Below the pieces are notes generated by a model. The model searched no databases, was not told where the DNA came from, and worked only from the letters and a program-made list of their open reading frames with translations. DNA of 17,773 nt from Ramlibacter sp. (GTDB lineage: Bacteria > Pseudomonadota > Gammaproteobacteria > Burkholderiales > Burkholderiaceae_C), in contig JAJNBO010000005.1 in assembly GCA_021156245.1 (NCBI GenBank), forward strand, positions 1 through 17,773. Reading direction: 5' to 3'. Of this stretch, positions 7,549 through 17,184 are shown in pieces (the first letter of the stretch is position 1; the number at the start of each line of letters is the position of its first letter). Both the position numbers and the translations under genes were made by a program.

Positions 7549-8213
7549 GTCTGGCGGGCGGCGACGGTGCGGGCGAACACGTCGATCAGGTGGCGGATGG
7601 GGTCCTGTTTCAGCTTCAGGGCGGCCTGGTTGACGACCAGGCGCGAGCTGATGTCCATGATGCGTTCGACCTCGACGAGGTGGTTCGCCTTGAGCGTGTT
7701 GCCGGTGGAGACCAGGTCGACGATCGCGTCGGCCAGCCCCGTGAGCGGCGCGAGCTCCATCGAGCCGTACAGCTTGATCAGGTCGACGTGCACGCCCTTG
7801 GCCGCGAAGAAGTCGCGGGCAATCCCGACGTACTTGGTCGCGACCTTCAGCCGGGAGCCCTGGCGCACCGCGCTGGCGTAGTCGAAGTCGGAGCGCACGG
7901 CCACGCTCACCCGGCACCTGGCGATCTGCAGGTCCAGCGGCTGGTACAGGCCCTGGCCGCCATGTTCGATGAGGGTGTCCTTGCCGGTGACGCCGAGGTC
8001 GGCGCCGCCGTACTGCACGTAGGTGGGCACGTCGCTGGCGCGGACCAGCACCACCTGGAGTTCAGGGTTCGTCGTGCCGATGATCAGCTTGCGGGACTTC
8101 TCCGGGTCCTCCAGCACCTCGATCCCTGCGGCTTTCAACAGCGGCAGGGTCTCGTCGAAGATGCGCCCCTTAGAGAGCGCGAGGGTGAGGGCAGGCTTCG
8201 CCTGGGCTTTCAT
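7545..8213 (-). CDS. hisG: ATP phosphoribosyltransferase HisG, short form
   Basis: First step of histidine synthesis: joins ATP and PRPP to give phosphoribosyl-ATP. At 222 residues it is the short form, which lacks the C-terminal regulatory domain and in known cases requires the HisRS-like partner HisZ. No hisZ is in the window. The N-terminal [16 protein letters not shown] (11-26) and the PRPP-binding loop [14 protein letters not shown] (161-174) are typical. I chose ATG 8213; the in-frame GTG 8219 would add two residues and cannot be excluded. It is the first his gene. The 114-bp spacer from murA holds a G/C palindromic repeat (about 8282-8327) and a short dyad CTATCCGATAG (8223-8233). The stop overlaps hisD. 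Confidence 0.95.
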   Translation of the reverse strand: MKAQAKPALTLALSKGRIFDETLPLLKAAGIEVLEDPEKSRKLIIGTTNPELQVVLVRASDVPTYVQYGGADLGVTGKDTLIEHGGQGLYQPLDLQIARCRVSVAVRSDFDYASAVRQGSRLKVATKYVGIARDFFAAKGVHVDLIKLYGSMELAPLTGLADAIVDLVSTGNTLKANHLVEVERIMDISSRLVVNQAALKLKQDPIRHLIDVFARTVAARQT

Positions 8214-8281
8214 GGGCACAATCTATCCGATAGGACGGGCTCCCTCCAGTGCCACCGCGGAACCGGCCTTGCCGGGCCGCT

Positions 8282-8327
8282 GGTGGCGCCCCTTGGGGGG
8301 AGGCGCCGCAGGCGCTTCGGGGGGACC
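8282..8327. repeat. G/C-run palindromic repeat in the murA-hisG spacer
   Basis: The plus strand has GGCGCC (8285-8290) followed by CCTT, a run of six G and a second GGCGCC (8302-8307). GCAGGCGC, TTC and another run of six G follow up to the murA stop. GGCGCC and the neighbouring C and G runs can pair, as can GGCGC...GCGCC across GCA on either strand. The layout (short C-run, TT or TC, six G, spacer, G-run) resembles the repeat at 11903-11950. From memory, similar sequences recur between genes in Comamonadaceae; I could not verify this. It lies directly after murA, so it may act at the 3' end of that transcript. Confidence 0.6.
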
Positions 8328-9593
<1,266 letters not shown>

Positions 9594-9601
9594 GGGGTGC
9601 T

Positions 9602-9844
9602 TCAGTGTGGGTGGGCCGCCCATTCGGGGGGCGTGAACGTCTTGATCGACAAGGCGTGCACCTCGTCGGTGTGCATTCTCGCACCGAGCGTGGCATAGAC
9701 GCGCTGGTGCCGCTGGATAGTACGCAGCCCGGCGAACTCGGCTGACACCACCACCGCCGACCAGTGGCGGCCGTCGCCGTCGACCTCGATGTGCTCGCAG
9801 GGCAGGCCCGCGGCGATGATGGAGCGCAGTTCCTCGGCGGTCAT
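9602..9844 (-). CDS. ibaG: BolA-family protein IbaG
   Basis: Small BolA-type protein that in E. coli binds monothiol glutaredoxin with a shared [2Fe-2S] cluster and takes part in iron-sulfur handling. It has 80 residues, usual length. The signature [20 protein letters not shown] (21-40), [10 protein letters not shown] (45-54) and the conserved His63 in VHALSIKTF are present, which place it in the IbaG (YrbA) branch. ATG 9844 gives the normal start. The permease stop is 18 bp upstream and murA begins 8 bp downstream, so it is very likely in one transcript with them. The same mla-ibaG-murA order occurs in E. coli, there without the ABC exporter pair in between. Confidence 0.94.
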   Translation of the reverse strand: MTAEELRSIIAAGLPCEHIEVDGDGRHWSAVVVSAEFAGLRTIQRHQRVYATLGARMHTDEVHALSIKTFTPPEWAAHPH

Positions 9845-9862
9845 CTCGTTGAGTCCAATGGA

Positions 9863-10618
9863 TCAGCTGCGGATCTTGTAGCCGATGCGCAGCAGGTGCA
9901 CGGCGATGGCGCTCACGCCCAGCATGGCGCTGCCGACGATCGCCAGGCTGAGCCAGGGCGATACGTCGCTGACGCCGAAGAAGCCGTAGCGGAAGCCGTC
10001 GATCATGTAGAAGAAGGGGTTGAGGTGGCTGACCCGCTGCCAGAACTCCGGCAGCGAGTGGATCGAATAGAACACGCCGGACAGGAAGGTCATCGGCATG
10101 ATCACGAAGTTCTGGAAGGCCGCCATCTGGTCGAACTTCTCCGCCCACAGCCCGGCGATCAGCCCCAGCGCGCCCAGCATGCCCGCGCCGAGCACCGCGA
10201 ACACCAGGATCCACAGCGGCGCCGCGAACGTCACCTTGGTGAACCACACCGTCACGAGGAAGACCCCGAAGCCGACGCACAGTCCGCGCGCGATCGACGA
10301 GCCGACGTAGGCGATGAACCAGCTCCAGTGCGACAGCGGCGTGAGCAGCACGAAGACCAGGTTGCCCATGATCTTGCTCTGGATCAGCGACGAGGAGCTG
10401 TTGGCAAACGCGTTCTGCAGCACGCTCATCATCACCAGCCCGGGCACCAGGAAGGCGGTGTAGCTGATGGTGTCGTAGACCTTGACGCGGTCCGACAGCA
10501 CGTGGCCGAAGATCAGCAGGTACAGCAGCGCCGTGAGCACCGGCGCGGCCACGGTCTGGAAGCCCACCTTCCAGAAGCGCAGCGTTTCCTTGTACAGCAG
10601 TGTCTGCCAACCTGTCAT
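9863..10618 (-). CDS. ABC-2 type transporter permease (YadH-like)
   Basis: Inner-membrane subunit of an ABC exporter, 251 residues. It has six predicted hydrophobic segments after an N-terminal amphipathic region ([18 protein letters not shown]). The ABC-2 hallmark near the C-terminus is visible: an [20 protein letters not shown] loop followed by [16 protein letters not shown]. This is the YadH/NodJ-like group, some members of which export polysaccharide or lipid-linked substrates. The substrate here cannot be read from the sequence. ATG 10618 overlaps the ATPase stop as ATGA, which fixes the start and the pairing. The location between mlaB and ibaG suggests an envelope role; this is inference. 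Confidence 0.92.
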   Translation of the reverse strand: MTGWQTLLYKETLRFWKVGFQTVAAPVLTALLYLLIFGHVLSDRVKVYDTISYTAFLVPGLVMMSVLQNAFANSSSSLIQSKIMGNLVFVLLTPLSHWSWFIAYVGSSIARGLCVGFGVFLVTVWFTKVTFAAPLWILVFAVLGAGMLGALGLIAGLWAEKFDQMAAFQNFVIMPMTFLSGVFYSIHSLPEFWQRVSHLNPFFYMIDGFRYGFFGVSDVSPWLSLAIVGSAMLGVSAIAVHLLRIGYKIRS

Positions 10619-11535
10619 GCGGGCACCGCCTTGTTCCGGCCCGACATCACGTCCAGGAAGACATCCTCCAGGTCCGCCTTGCGGATCTCGACGTCTTCCA
10701 CCCGCAGGCCGGCCTGGCGGATCACCGCGAGGTGCTGCTCGATCTCGTTGGCGTCGTGCGCGGGCAGCTGCACGATGCGCCCGGTCACGCGCGCCTTGCC
10801 CTCGAACTCCACCGGCAGGGCGCCATCCACCTTGAACCGCAGGACGTTGCTGGAGGCGGCCTTCAGCAGGTCGCTGGTGCGCTCCAGGGCCACCACGCGG
10901 CCGGTCTGCAGCATCGCGATGCGGCTGCACAGCGCCTCGGCCTCCTCGAGATAATGCGTGGTCAGGAGGACCGTGTGCCCCTGCTTGTTCAACCTGGCGA
11001 TGAACTGCCACAGCGTCTGCCGCAGCTCCACGTCGACGCCCGCGGTCGGCTCATCGAGCACGATCACGGGCGGACGGTGCACCAGTGCCTGCGCCACCAG
11101 CACGCGGCGCTTCATGCCGCCGGAGAGCTGGCGCATGTTGGACTGCGCCTTGTCGGCGAGGCCCAGGCTGGAGAGCAGCTCGTCGATCCAGGCGTCATTG
11201 TTCTTCACGCCGAAGTAACCGGACTGGATGCGCAGTGCCTCGCGCACCGTGAAGAAGGGGTCGAACACCAGCTCCTGCGGTACCACTCCCAACTGGCGTC
11301 GGGCTTGCGCGTAGTCGGCCTGCACGTCGTGCCCGTGCACCAGGACGCGCCCGGACGTGGCGCGCACGAGGCCGGCCAGGATGCTGATGAGGGTGGTCTT
11401 GCCGGCGCCGTTCGGGCCGAGCAGGCCGAAGAACTCGCCCGGTTCGATGTCGAACGTGACGCCGTCGAGCGCCTGGAACTGGCCGCGGGGCGTGGCGTAG
11501 GTCTTGGAGACGGACTGGAAGGAGATGGCGGCCAT
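10615..11535 (-). CDS. ABC transporter ATP-binding protein (YadG-like)
   Basis: ATPase partner of the downstream ABC-2 permease, 306 residues from ATG 11535. Walker A is GPNGAGKTT (40-48), the signature is LSGGM (137-141), Walker B is VIVLDEPT (157-164), and the switch histidine is His194 in [11 protein letters not shown]-terminal extension of about 75 residues is typical of the CcmA/NodI/YadG class. The ATG at 11535 starts [11 protein letters not shown]; an in-frame TTG 11541 two codons upstream is less likely. The 59-bp spacer from mlaB holds a 13-bp palindrome CCGGGCGGCCCGG (11568-11580). The stop overlaps the permease start. Confidence 0.94.
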   Translation of the reverse strand: MAAISFQSVSKTYATPRGQFQALDGVTFDIEPGEFFGLLGPNGAGKTTLISILAGLVRATSGRVLVHGHDVQADYAQARRQLGVVPQELVFDPFFTVREALRIQSGYFGVKNNDAWIDELLSSLGLADKAQSNMRQLSGGMKRRVLVAQALVHRPPVIVLDEPTAGVDVELRQTLWQFIARLNKQGHTVLLTTHYLEEAEALCSRIAMLQTGRVVALERTSDLLKAASSNVLRFKVDGALPVEFEGKARVTGRIVQLPAHDANEIEQHLAVIRQAGLRVEDVEIRKADLEDVFLDVMSGRNKAVPA

Positions 11536-11594
11536 GGGCAACCGGCCATTTTACCGGTCGCCCCCTTCCGGGCGGCCCGGCCGCGCGAGTGGCC

Positions 11595-11867
11595 CTAGTC
11601 CGTGGCGGGCAGCAGCTCGCCCACGCCGTACAGGGTGGCGAGCGCGCGCAGGCGCGGCTGCAGCCCGCTGACCGCGAAGGTCTTGCCGACGGCCAGCGCC
11701 TCCCGCCGGCACTCCAGCAGGACGGCCAGCGCCGACGAATCGAACTCGCGCAAGGCCGATGCATCGGCCACGGCCTGCGTGCCGGGCTCGGAGCGCAGGG
11801 CCTGGGCCAGCATCCGGCAGCAGGCGGTGGCCTGCGCGTGCGTCAGTTCGGCGGGCAGGACCAGCAT
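11595..11867 (-). CDS. mlaB: STAS-domain protein MlaB
   Basis: Cytoplasmic STAS-domain subunit of the MlaFEDB phospholipid transporter; in E. coli it binds MlaF and is needed for complex stability and activity. It has 90 residues, a single STAS domain. The conserved segment VADASALREFDSSALAVLLECRR (33-55) contains the family Ser-Ser pair at 44-45, corresponding to the phosphorylatable serine region of anti-sigma antagonists. The N-terminal VLPAELTHAQA is the expected beta strand and helix. ATG 11867 is the natural start. It is separated from mlaC by 93 bp that hold a palindromic repeat. The mla context makes the assignment firm even though STAS proteins are diverse. Confidence 0.9.
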   Translation of the reverse strand: MLVLPAELTHAQATACCRMLAQALRSEPGTQAVADASALREFDSSALAVLLECRREALAVGKTFAVSGLQPRLRALATLYGVGELLPATD

Positions 11868-11882
11868 GGTCAGCCTCCGCCG

Positions 11883-11950
11883 AGCCGCCTCAAGGAGGCT
11901 GAAGCCCCCTCGGGGGGCCGCGATGACACGCAGTGCAGAGCGTGGGGGCT
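11883..11950. repeat. Composite palindromic repeat in the mlaC-mlaB spacer
   Basis: Two adjacent inverted repeats. The first is AGCCGCCT (11883-11890), CA, AGGAGGCT (11893-11900), an 8-bp stem with one mismatch. The second is bounded by AGCCCCC (11903-11909) and its exact complement GGGGGCT (11944-11950), with an inner C-run, TC, G-run dyad at 11905-11917. The sequence fills most of the 93-bp spacer. The layout resembles the repeat after murA (8282-8327). From memory it looks like a dispersed intergenic repeat of Comamonadaceae; this needs a genome search to confirm. No T-run follows, so a simple terminator is unlikely. Confidence 0.65.
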
Positions 11951-11960
11951 CACGTTCTCC

Positions 11961-12605
11961 TCAGCCCTTCTTGGCGGCATTGGAGCGGTTGCGCTCGGAC
12001 AGCGTGGCGATGAGGCCGTCCACGCCCTTGGCGTTGAGTTCCTGCGCGAACTGGCTGCGGTAGGTTTCCACGAGCCACACGCCCAGCACGTTCAGGTTGA
12101 AGATCTTCCAGCCGGAGCCCTGTCCCGGCGTCTTCTCGAGGCGGTATTCGAGCTGGATCGGCTCGCCGCGGCCGCGGATTTCGCTGCGCACCACCACCTC
12201 GGTGTCGGTGGGCGAGGCGCGCAGCGGCTTCATGTTGACCGACTCCTCGGACACCTGCGACAGCGCGCCCGCATACGTGCGAACCAGCAGCAGCTTGAAC
12301 TCGTCCTGCAGCCGCTTCTGCTGCTCCGGCGTCGCCTGGCGCCACATCGGGCCGACCGCGGAGGCGGTCATGCGCTGGAAGTTGACGTTCGGCATCACCT
12401 TGGTGTCGACCACCTGCATGATCCGGTTGATGTCGCCGGATTGCACGGCCTTGTCGGTCTTGATGATGCCCAGCACCTCGTCGGACAGGCGCTTGATCAT
12501 GGCGTCGGGGGCCTCGTCGGCGGCATGCGCCAGGGTCCAGGGGGCAGCCAGCGCCAGGGTGGCCAGCAGCGCGGCCGCGGTACGGAAAATGGAACGACGG
12601 TTCAT
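11961..12605 (-). CDS. mlaC: Periplasmic phospholipid-binding protein MlaC
   Basis: Soluble periplasmic carrier that moves phospholipid between the MlaA complex in the outer membrane and MlaFEDB in the inner membrane. It has 214 residues, normal length. A signal peptide is clear: MNRRSIF, a hydrophobic core rich in Ala and Leu (about 9-22), and a likely cleavage after AHA (residue 28). The mature part contains VMPNVNFQRMTASAVGPMWRQATPEQQKRL, the usual MlaC (Ttg2D) motif, and a C-terminal IFNLNVLGVWLVETYRSQF. ATG 12605 is preceded by AAAGGACAG at rather long spacing. The 109-bp spacer from mlaA holds two stem-loops (12627-12640 and 12654-12677). Confidence 0.95.
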   Translation of the reverse strand: MNRRSIFRTAAALLATLALAAPWTLAHAADEAPDAMIKRLSDEVLGIIKTDKAVQSGDINRIMQVVDTKVMPNVNFQRMTASAVGPMWRQATPEQQKRLQDEFKLLLVRTYAGALSQVSEESVNMKPLRASPTDTEVVVRSEIRGRGEPIQLEYRLEKTPGQGSGWKIFNLNVLGVWLVETYRSQFAQELNAKGVDGLIATLSERNRSNAAKKG

Positions 12606-12626
12606 CTCGGTTTCTGTCCTTTCTGG

Positions 12627-12677
12627 GGGCGCGTGCGCCCGGTAGTCCTCTTGGAACCCGGCCGTCCGGCAGGGTTC
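12627..12677. other. Two stem-loops in the mlaA-mlaC spacer
   Basis: The first is GGGCGC, GT, GCGCCC (12627-12640), a perfect 6-bp stem. The second is GAACCC (12654-12659) pairing with GGGTTC (12672-12677), with an inner GCCG-TC-CGGC dyad and one G/A mismatch. Both lie in the 109-bp spacer after the mlaA stop and before mlaC. Neither is followed by a T-run on the minus strand. They could stabilise or process the mRNA and so set the ratio of MlaC to the transporter subunits; that is inference. Confidence 0.5.
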
Positions 12678-12714
12678 ATCGGTTTCAGCCGGCGAAAGCA
12701 ACAGCCTGCAACCA

Positions 12715-13506
12715 TCAACGGGCGCTCGGCGCCCCGGGTTGCGTGGCAGGCTGGCGCTGGGCCGGCTCGATCGACTCGTCGGGCAGGGCGGGCGGCGTTT
12801 CGCTGTCGTCGTCCTCGCGGTCGTAGATCTCGGCGCGGCGGCGCTGCATGTGCGCGTCGCGGATGAAGGAATATTTGTCGAGGGAAGCTTCGTCCAGCAC
12901 GCTGCCCACGCGCAACAGGTTGGACCGTTTGTCGACGACGCGCAGCACGTACAGCGACTGGCGCAAGCCCGTGGGGTCGACGTAGCTCACCGGGTCGAAT
13001 TGCCTGTCGACGGGCATGGCCACCGCGTCGCGCAGCGTCGAGGGGCCGAGCAGCGGGATCACCAGGTAAGGCCCGGTGGGCACGCCCCAGCGGCCGAGCG
13101 TCTGCCCGAAGTCTTCGCGATGGCGCTCGATGTTGAAGTTGCTCGCCACGTCGAACACGCCGAACACGCCGAACACGGTGTTGATCTGCACGCGGGCGAT
13201 GCTGTCCCCGGCATCCTGCAACCGGAACTGCAGCAGGCTGTTGACCCCCGACCAGGCGTCGCTGAGGTTGCCGAAGAAGTTGGAGACCCCCGTGCGCACC
13301 AGCGGGGGAACCTTCTCGCGGTACAGCGACGCCACGGGACGCAGCACGATGCGGTCGACGCCCTCGTTGAAGTCGTGCGCGGGGCGATTGAACCCTTCCC
13401 AAGGGTCCCGCGGATTCGGGTTCTCGATGGTGGCGCAGCCGCCCAGGGCAAGCGCCAGGGCCGCGGCTGCCAGCGCGCGCGGCGCTGCGGGGCTGTCAAA
13501 GATCAT
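12715..13506 (-). CDS. mlaA: Outer-membrane lipoprotein MlaA (VacJ)
   Basis: Outer-membrane lipoprotein that removes misplaced phospholipid from the outer leaflet and passes it to MlaC. It has 263 residues. An N-terminal signal with a lipobox is visible: hydrophobic core from about 11, then LALGGC with the lipidated Cys24. The VacJ core follows: DPWEGFNRPAHDFNEGVDRIVLRPVA, then VSNFFGNLSDAWSGVNSLLQ, and GRWGVPTGPYLVIPLLGPSTLRDAV. The C-terminal tail (about 225-263) is charged, Pro-rich and probably disordered. ATG 13506 overlaps the mlaD stop as ATGA. In E. coli mlaA is unlinked from mlaFEDCB; here it sits between mlaD and mlaC. A short in-frame 9-bp tandem repeat (13152-13178) codes for repeated Val-Phe-Gly. 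Confidence 0.96.
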   Translation of the reverse strand: MIFDSPAAPRALAAAALALALGGCATIENPNPRDPWEGFNRPAHDFNEGVDRIVLRPVASLYREKVPPLVRTGVSNFFGNLSDAWSGVNSLLQFRLQDAGDSIARVQINTVFGVFGVFDVASNFNIERHREDFGQTLGRWGVPTGPYLVIPLLGPSTLRDAVAMPVDRQFDPVSYVDPTGLRQSLYVLRVVDKRSNLLRVGSVLDEASLDKYSFIRDAHMQRRRAEIYDREDDDSETPPALPDESIEPAQRQPATQPGAPSAR

Positions 13507-13991
13507 TTCTTGCTCGGCGTGCTACCGGACGGCGGACCATCCGCTGCCTTGTTGTAGAGGAACTGGCCGATGAGATTCTCCAGCACCACGGCCGATTGCG
13601 TGCTCGTAATGGTATCGCCGGACGCCAGGGGCTTGTCGCCGGCGCCGGCCTCGATGCCGATGTACTGCTCGCCCAGCAGGCCGCTGGTGAGGATCTTCAG
13701 CGAACTGTCCTTCGGGAACTGGTAGCGATTTTCCATGGCCATCGTCACCCGCGCCTGGAAGGTCTTGTCGTCGAACGTGATGGATTCCACGCGGCCCACC
13801 ACCACGCCGGCGCTCTTGACCGCGGCGCGCGGTTTCAGCCCGCCGATGTTGTCGAACCGGGCCGTGAGCTGGTAGGTCGGCTGGAAGCTCAGCGTCAGCA
13901 GGTTGGCGGCCTGGAGCGCGAGGAAGACCAGGGCGGCCGCGCCGATCACCACGAAGAGTCCCACCCACACGTCGTTCTTGTTGCGTTCCAT
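13503..13991 (-). CDS. mlaD: MCE-domain phospholipid-binding subunit MlaD
   Basis: Membrane-anchored periplasmic subunit of MlaFEDB, forming the hexameric lipid-binding ring. It has 162 residues. A single N-terminal membrane segment (about 10-30) is followed by the MCE domain (about 37-115), with YQLTARFDNIGGLKPRAAVKSAGVVVGRVESI as the diagnostic stretch and LKILTSGLLGEQYIGIE near its end. The C-terminal helix (about 132-148) and a polar tail complete the protein. ATG 13991 has an AGGAG Shine-Dalgarno about 5 bp upstream that overlaps the mlaE stop codon. The gap from mlaE is 8 bp and its stop overlaps mlaA as ATGA. Confidence 0.96.
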   Translation of the reverse strand: MERNKNDVWVGLFVVIGAAALVFLALQAANLLTLSFQPTYQLTARFDNIGGLKPRAAVKSAGVVVGRVESITFDDKTFQARVTMAMENRYQFPKDSSLKILTSGLLGEQYIGIEAGAGDKPLASGDTITSTQSAVVLENLIGQFLYNKAADGPPSGSTPSKK

Positions 13992-13999
13992 TTCTACTC

Positions 14000-14782
14000 C
14001 TAGATGCTGAACATCATCGCGGTCAGCACGAAATCCAGCGCCAGCACGGCCAGCGAGGCCATGACGACGGTGCGCGTGGTGGCCCGCGACACGCCTTCGG
14101 GCGTGGGACGGGACTCGAAGCCCTGCAGGACGGCGATGAAGGTGACGGCGATGCCGAACACCAGGCTCTTGATCACGCCGTTGCCGACGTCCTTCCAGAC
14201 GTCGACGCCGCCCTGCATCTGGCTCCAGAAGGATCCGGGGTCGACGCCGATCAGCAGCACGCCCACCACCCAGCCGCCCAGGATGCCGACGGCGCTGAAG
14301 ACGGACGCCAGCAAGGGCATGACGATCACGCCGGCCCAGAAACGCGGCGCGAGGATCCGTTGGACCGGGTCGACCGCCATCATCTCCATCGCGGACAGCT
14401 GCTCCCCGGCCTTCATCAAGCCGATCTCGGCGGTGAGGGACGTGCCGGCGCGGCCGGCGAACAGCAGGGCGGTGACGACCGGCCCGAGTTCGCGCACCAG
14501 GCTGAGCGCGACCATGAGGCCGAGCGCCTCGGCCGAACCATAGCGCTGGAGGATGTAGTAACCCTGCAGCGCCAGGACGAAGCCGACGAACAAGCCCGAG
14601 ATGCCGATGATCGCCAGCGAATAGTTGCCCAGGAAATGGATCTGGTCACGCACCAGCCGGCCGCGCGCCAGCGTCGGCCCCACCAGGGTGAACAGCCGCA
14701 ACAGCAAGCGGGCGGAGTGCCCGACGTCGGCGAACTTGCTGCGCACCGCGAAGCCGATCTCGGAGGGCGTCCACCAGCTCAT
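14000..14782 (-). CDS. mlaE: Phospholipid ABC transporter permease MlaE
   Basis: Inner-membrane permease of MlaFEDB, 260 residues, normal length. The family core is visible as ELGPVVTALLFAGRAGTSLTAEIGLMKAGEQLSAMEMMAVDPV (about 95-137), the conserved cytoplasmic coupling region. Hydrophobic segments flank it: about 51-73, 150-180 and, near the C-terminus, 204-222 and 236-256. An N-terminal amphipathic helix precedes them. ATG 14782 overlaps the mlaF stop as ATGA, so the two are coupled. mlaD follows after 8 bp. I chose this start because it gives the normal N-terminus and the overlap. Confidence 0.96.
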   Translation of the reverse strand: MSWWTPSEIGFAVRSKFADVGHSARLLLRLFTLVGPTLARGRLVRDQIHFLGNYSLAIIGISGLFVGFVLALQGYYILQRYGSAEALGLMVALSLVRELGPVVTALLFAGRAGTSLTAEIGLMKAGEQLSAMEMMAVDPVQRILAPRFWAGVIVMPLLASVFSAVGILGGWVVGVLLIGVDPGSFWSQMQGGVDVWKDVGNGVIKSLVFGIAVTFIAVLQGFESRPTPEGVSRATTRTVVMASLAVLALDFVLTAMMFSI

Positions 14783-15597
14783 CGGCCGAGCCCTCCGCTG
14801 AAGTCGTCCGGGACGCTGGGGCCCGGGTAGTGGAAATGCACCGGTCCTTCGGGCAAGGCATGGACGAACTGGTGCACGAGCGGATCGGTGGAGGAGCGCA
14901 CCTGGTCCGGCGTGCCCTGCGCGGCCACCTTGCCGTTGGCGAGCACGATCACCTGGTCGGCGATGCGGAAGGTTTCCTCGAGGTCGTGCGACACCACGAT
15001 GCTCGTGATGCCGAGCGTGTCGTTCAGCTGGCGGATCAGGTGCGCGGCAGTGCCGAGCGAGATCGGGTCCAGGCCGGCGAAGGGTTCGTCGTACATCACG
15101 AGGTCGGGGTCGAGCGCGATGGCGCGCGCGAGCGCCACGCGCCGCGCCATGCCGCCGGAGACCTCCGAGGGCATGAGGTCGCGCGCACCGCGCAGGCCCA
15201 CGGCATTGAGCTTCATCAGCACGATGTCCCGCACCAGGTTCTCCGGCAGGCCCGAGTGCTCGCGCAAGGGGAAAGCGACGTTGTCGAACACGCTCAGGTC
15301 GGTGAACAGCGCACCGAACTGGAACAGCATGCCCATGCGCCGGCGCATGCGGTACAGCGCATCCCGCTCCATCTTCGCGATGTCTTCGCCGTCGAAGAAC
15401 AGTTCGCCGCCCTGGGGACGCACCTGCCCGCCGATCAGGCGCAGCACCGTCGTCTTGCCGCCGCCCGATGCGCCCATGAGCGCCGTCACCTTGCCGCGCG
15501 GCACGGTGAAGCTCACGTCCTTCAGGATCGCACGCTCGCCGTAGCCGAAAGTGAGGTGGCGGCAGTCGACCAGCGTGTCGGGGTCAGGTTCGGTCAT
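14779..15597 (-). CDS. mlaF: Phospholipid ABC transporter ATPase MlaF
   Basis: Cytoplasmic ATPase that powers the MlaFEDB phospholipid transporter. It has 272 residues from ATG 15597. Walker A is GASGGGKTT (42-50), the Q-loop is LFQFGALF (91-98), the signature is VSGGM (146-150), Walker B is LVMYDEP (166-172), and the switch histidine is His204 in VVSHDLEET. A C-terminal extension (about 240-272) with PEGPVHFHYPGP is typical of MlaF. The start lacks a good Shine-Dalgarno; an upstream in-frame GTG (15636) would add 13 residues of low-complexity type and is less likely. The 103-bp spacer from gltD holds a strong GC stem-loop (15668-15692), so mlaF may be the first gene of its own operon. Confidence 0.95.
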   Translation of the reverse strand: MTEPDPDTLVDCRHLTFGYGERAILKDVSFTVPRGKVTALMGASGGGKTTVLRLIGGQVRPQGGELFFDGEDIAKMERDALYRMRRRMGMLFQFGALFTDLSVFDNVAFPLREHSGLPENLVRDIVLMKLNAVGLRGARDLMPSEVSGGMARRVALARAIALDPDLVMYDEPFAGLDPISLGTAAHLIRQLNDTLGITSIVVSHDLEETFRIADQVIVLANGKVAAQGTPDQVRSSTDPLVHQFVHALPEGPVHFHYPGPSVPDDFSGGLGR

Positions 15598-15667
15598 CCG
15601 GGGGAAGGGGGCCGCGCGGCCGGAAGTCAAAGCCACGGATGATAGGGGGTTTGCTGCAGAGCAGCGT

Positions 15668-15692
15668 CGCGGCGGGACGGCGCCCCGCCGCG
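15668..15692. terminator. GC-rich stem-loop after gltD, possible terminator
   Basis: A perfect 9-bp stem, CGCGGCGGG (15668-15676) and CCCGCCGCG (15684-15692), with a 7-base loop. On the minus strand it begins 8 bp after the gltD stop. It is placed as a terminator between gltBD and mlaF, but no T-run follows, only a C-run about 25 bp later. It could terminate weakly, be Rho-assisted, or simply protect the 3' end. The stem is seen directly; termination is inference. Confidence 0.45.
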
Positions 15693-15700
15693 CTGTCGCT

Positions 15701-17167
<1,467 letters not shown>

Positions 17168-17184
17168 GATTGTTCTTCGTCCTC

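Noticed and set aside
11548..11553. Promoter -10 box TAAAAT on the minus strand before the ABC ATPase
   Set aside because: The hexamer is good, but no acceptable -35 lies 16-18 bp upstream and the leader would be only a few bases. Not supported enough to annotate.
15598..15700. sigma70 promoter for mlaF in the gltD-mlaF spacer
   Set aside because: TTGACT and TATCAT are both present on the minus strand, but in the wrong order and spacing to form one promoter.
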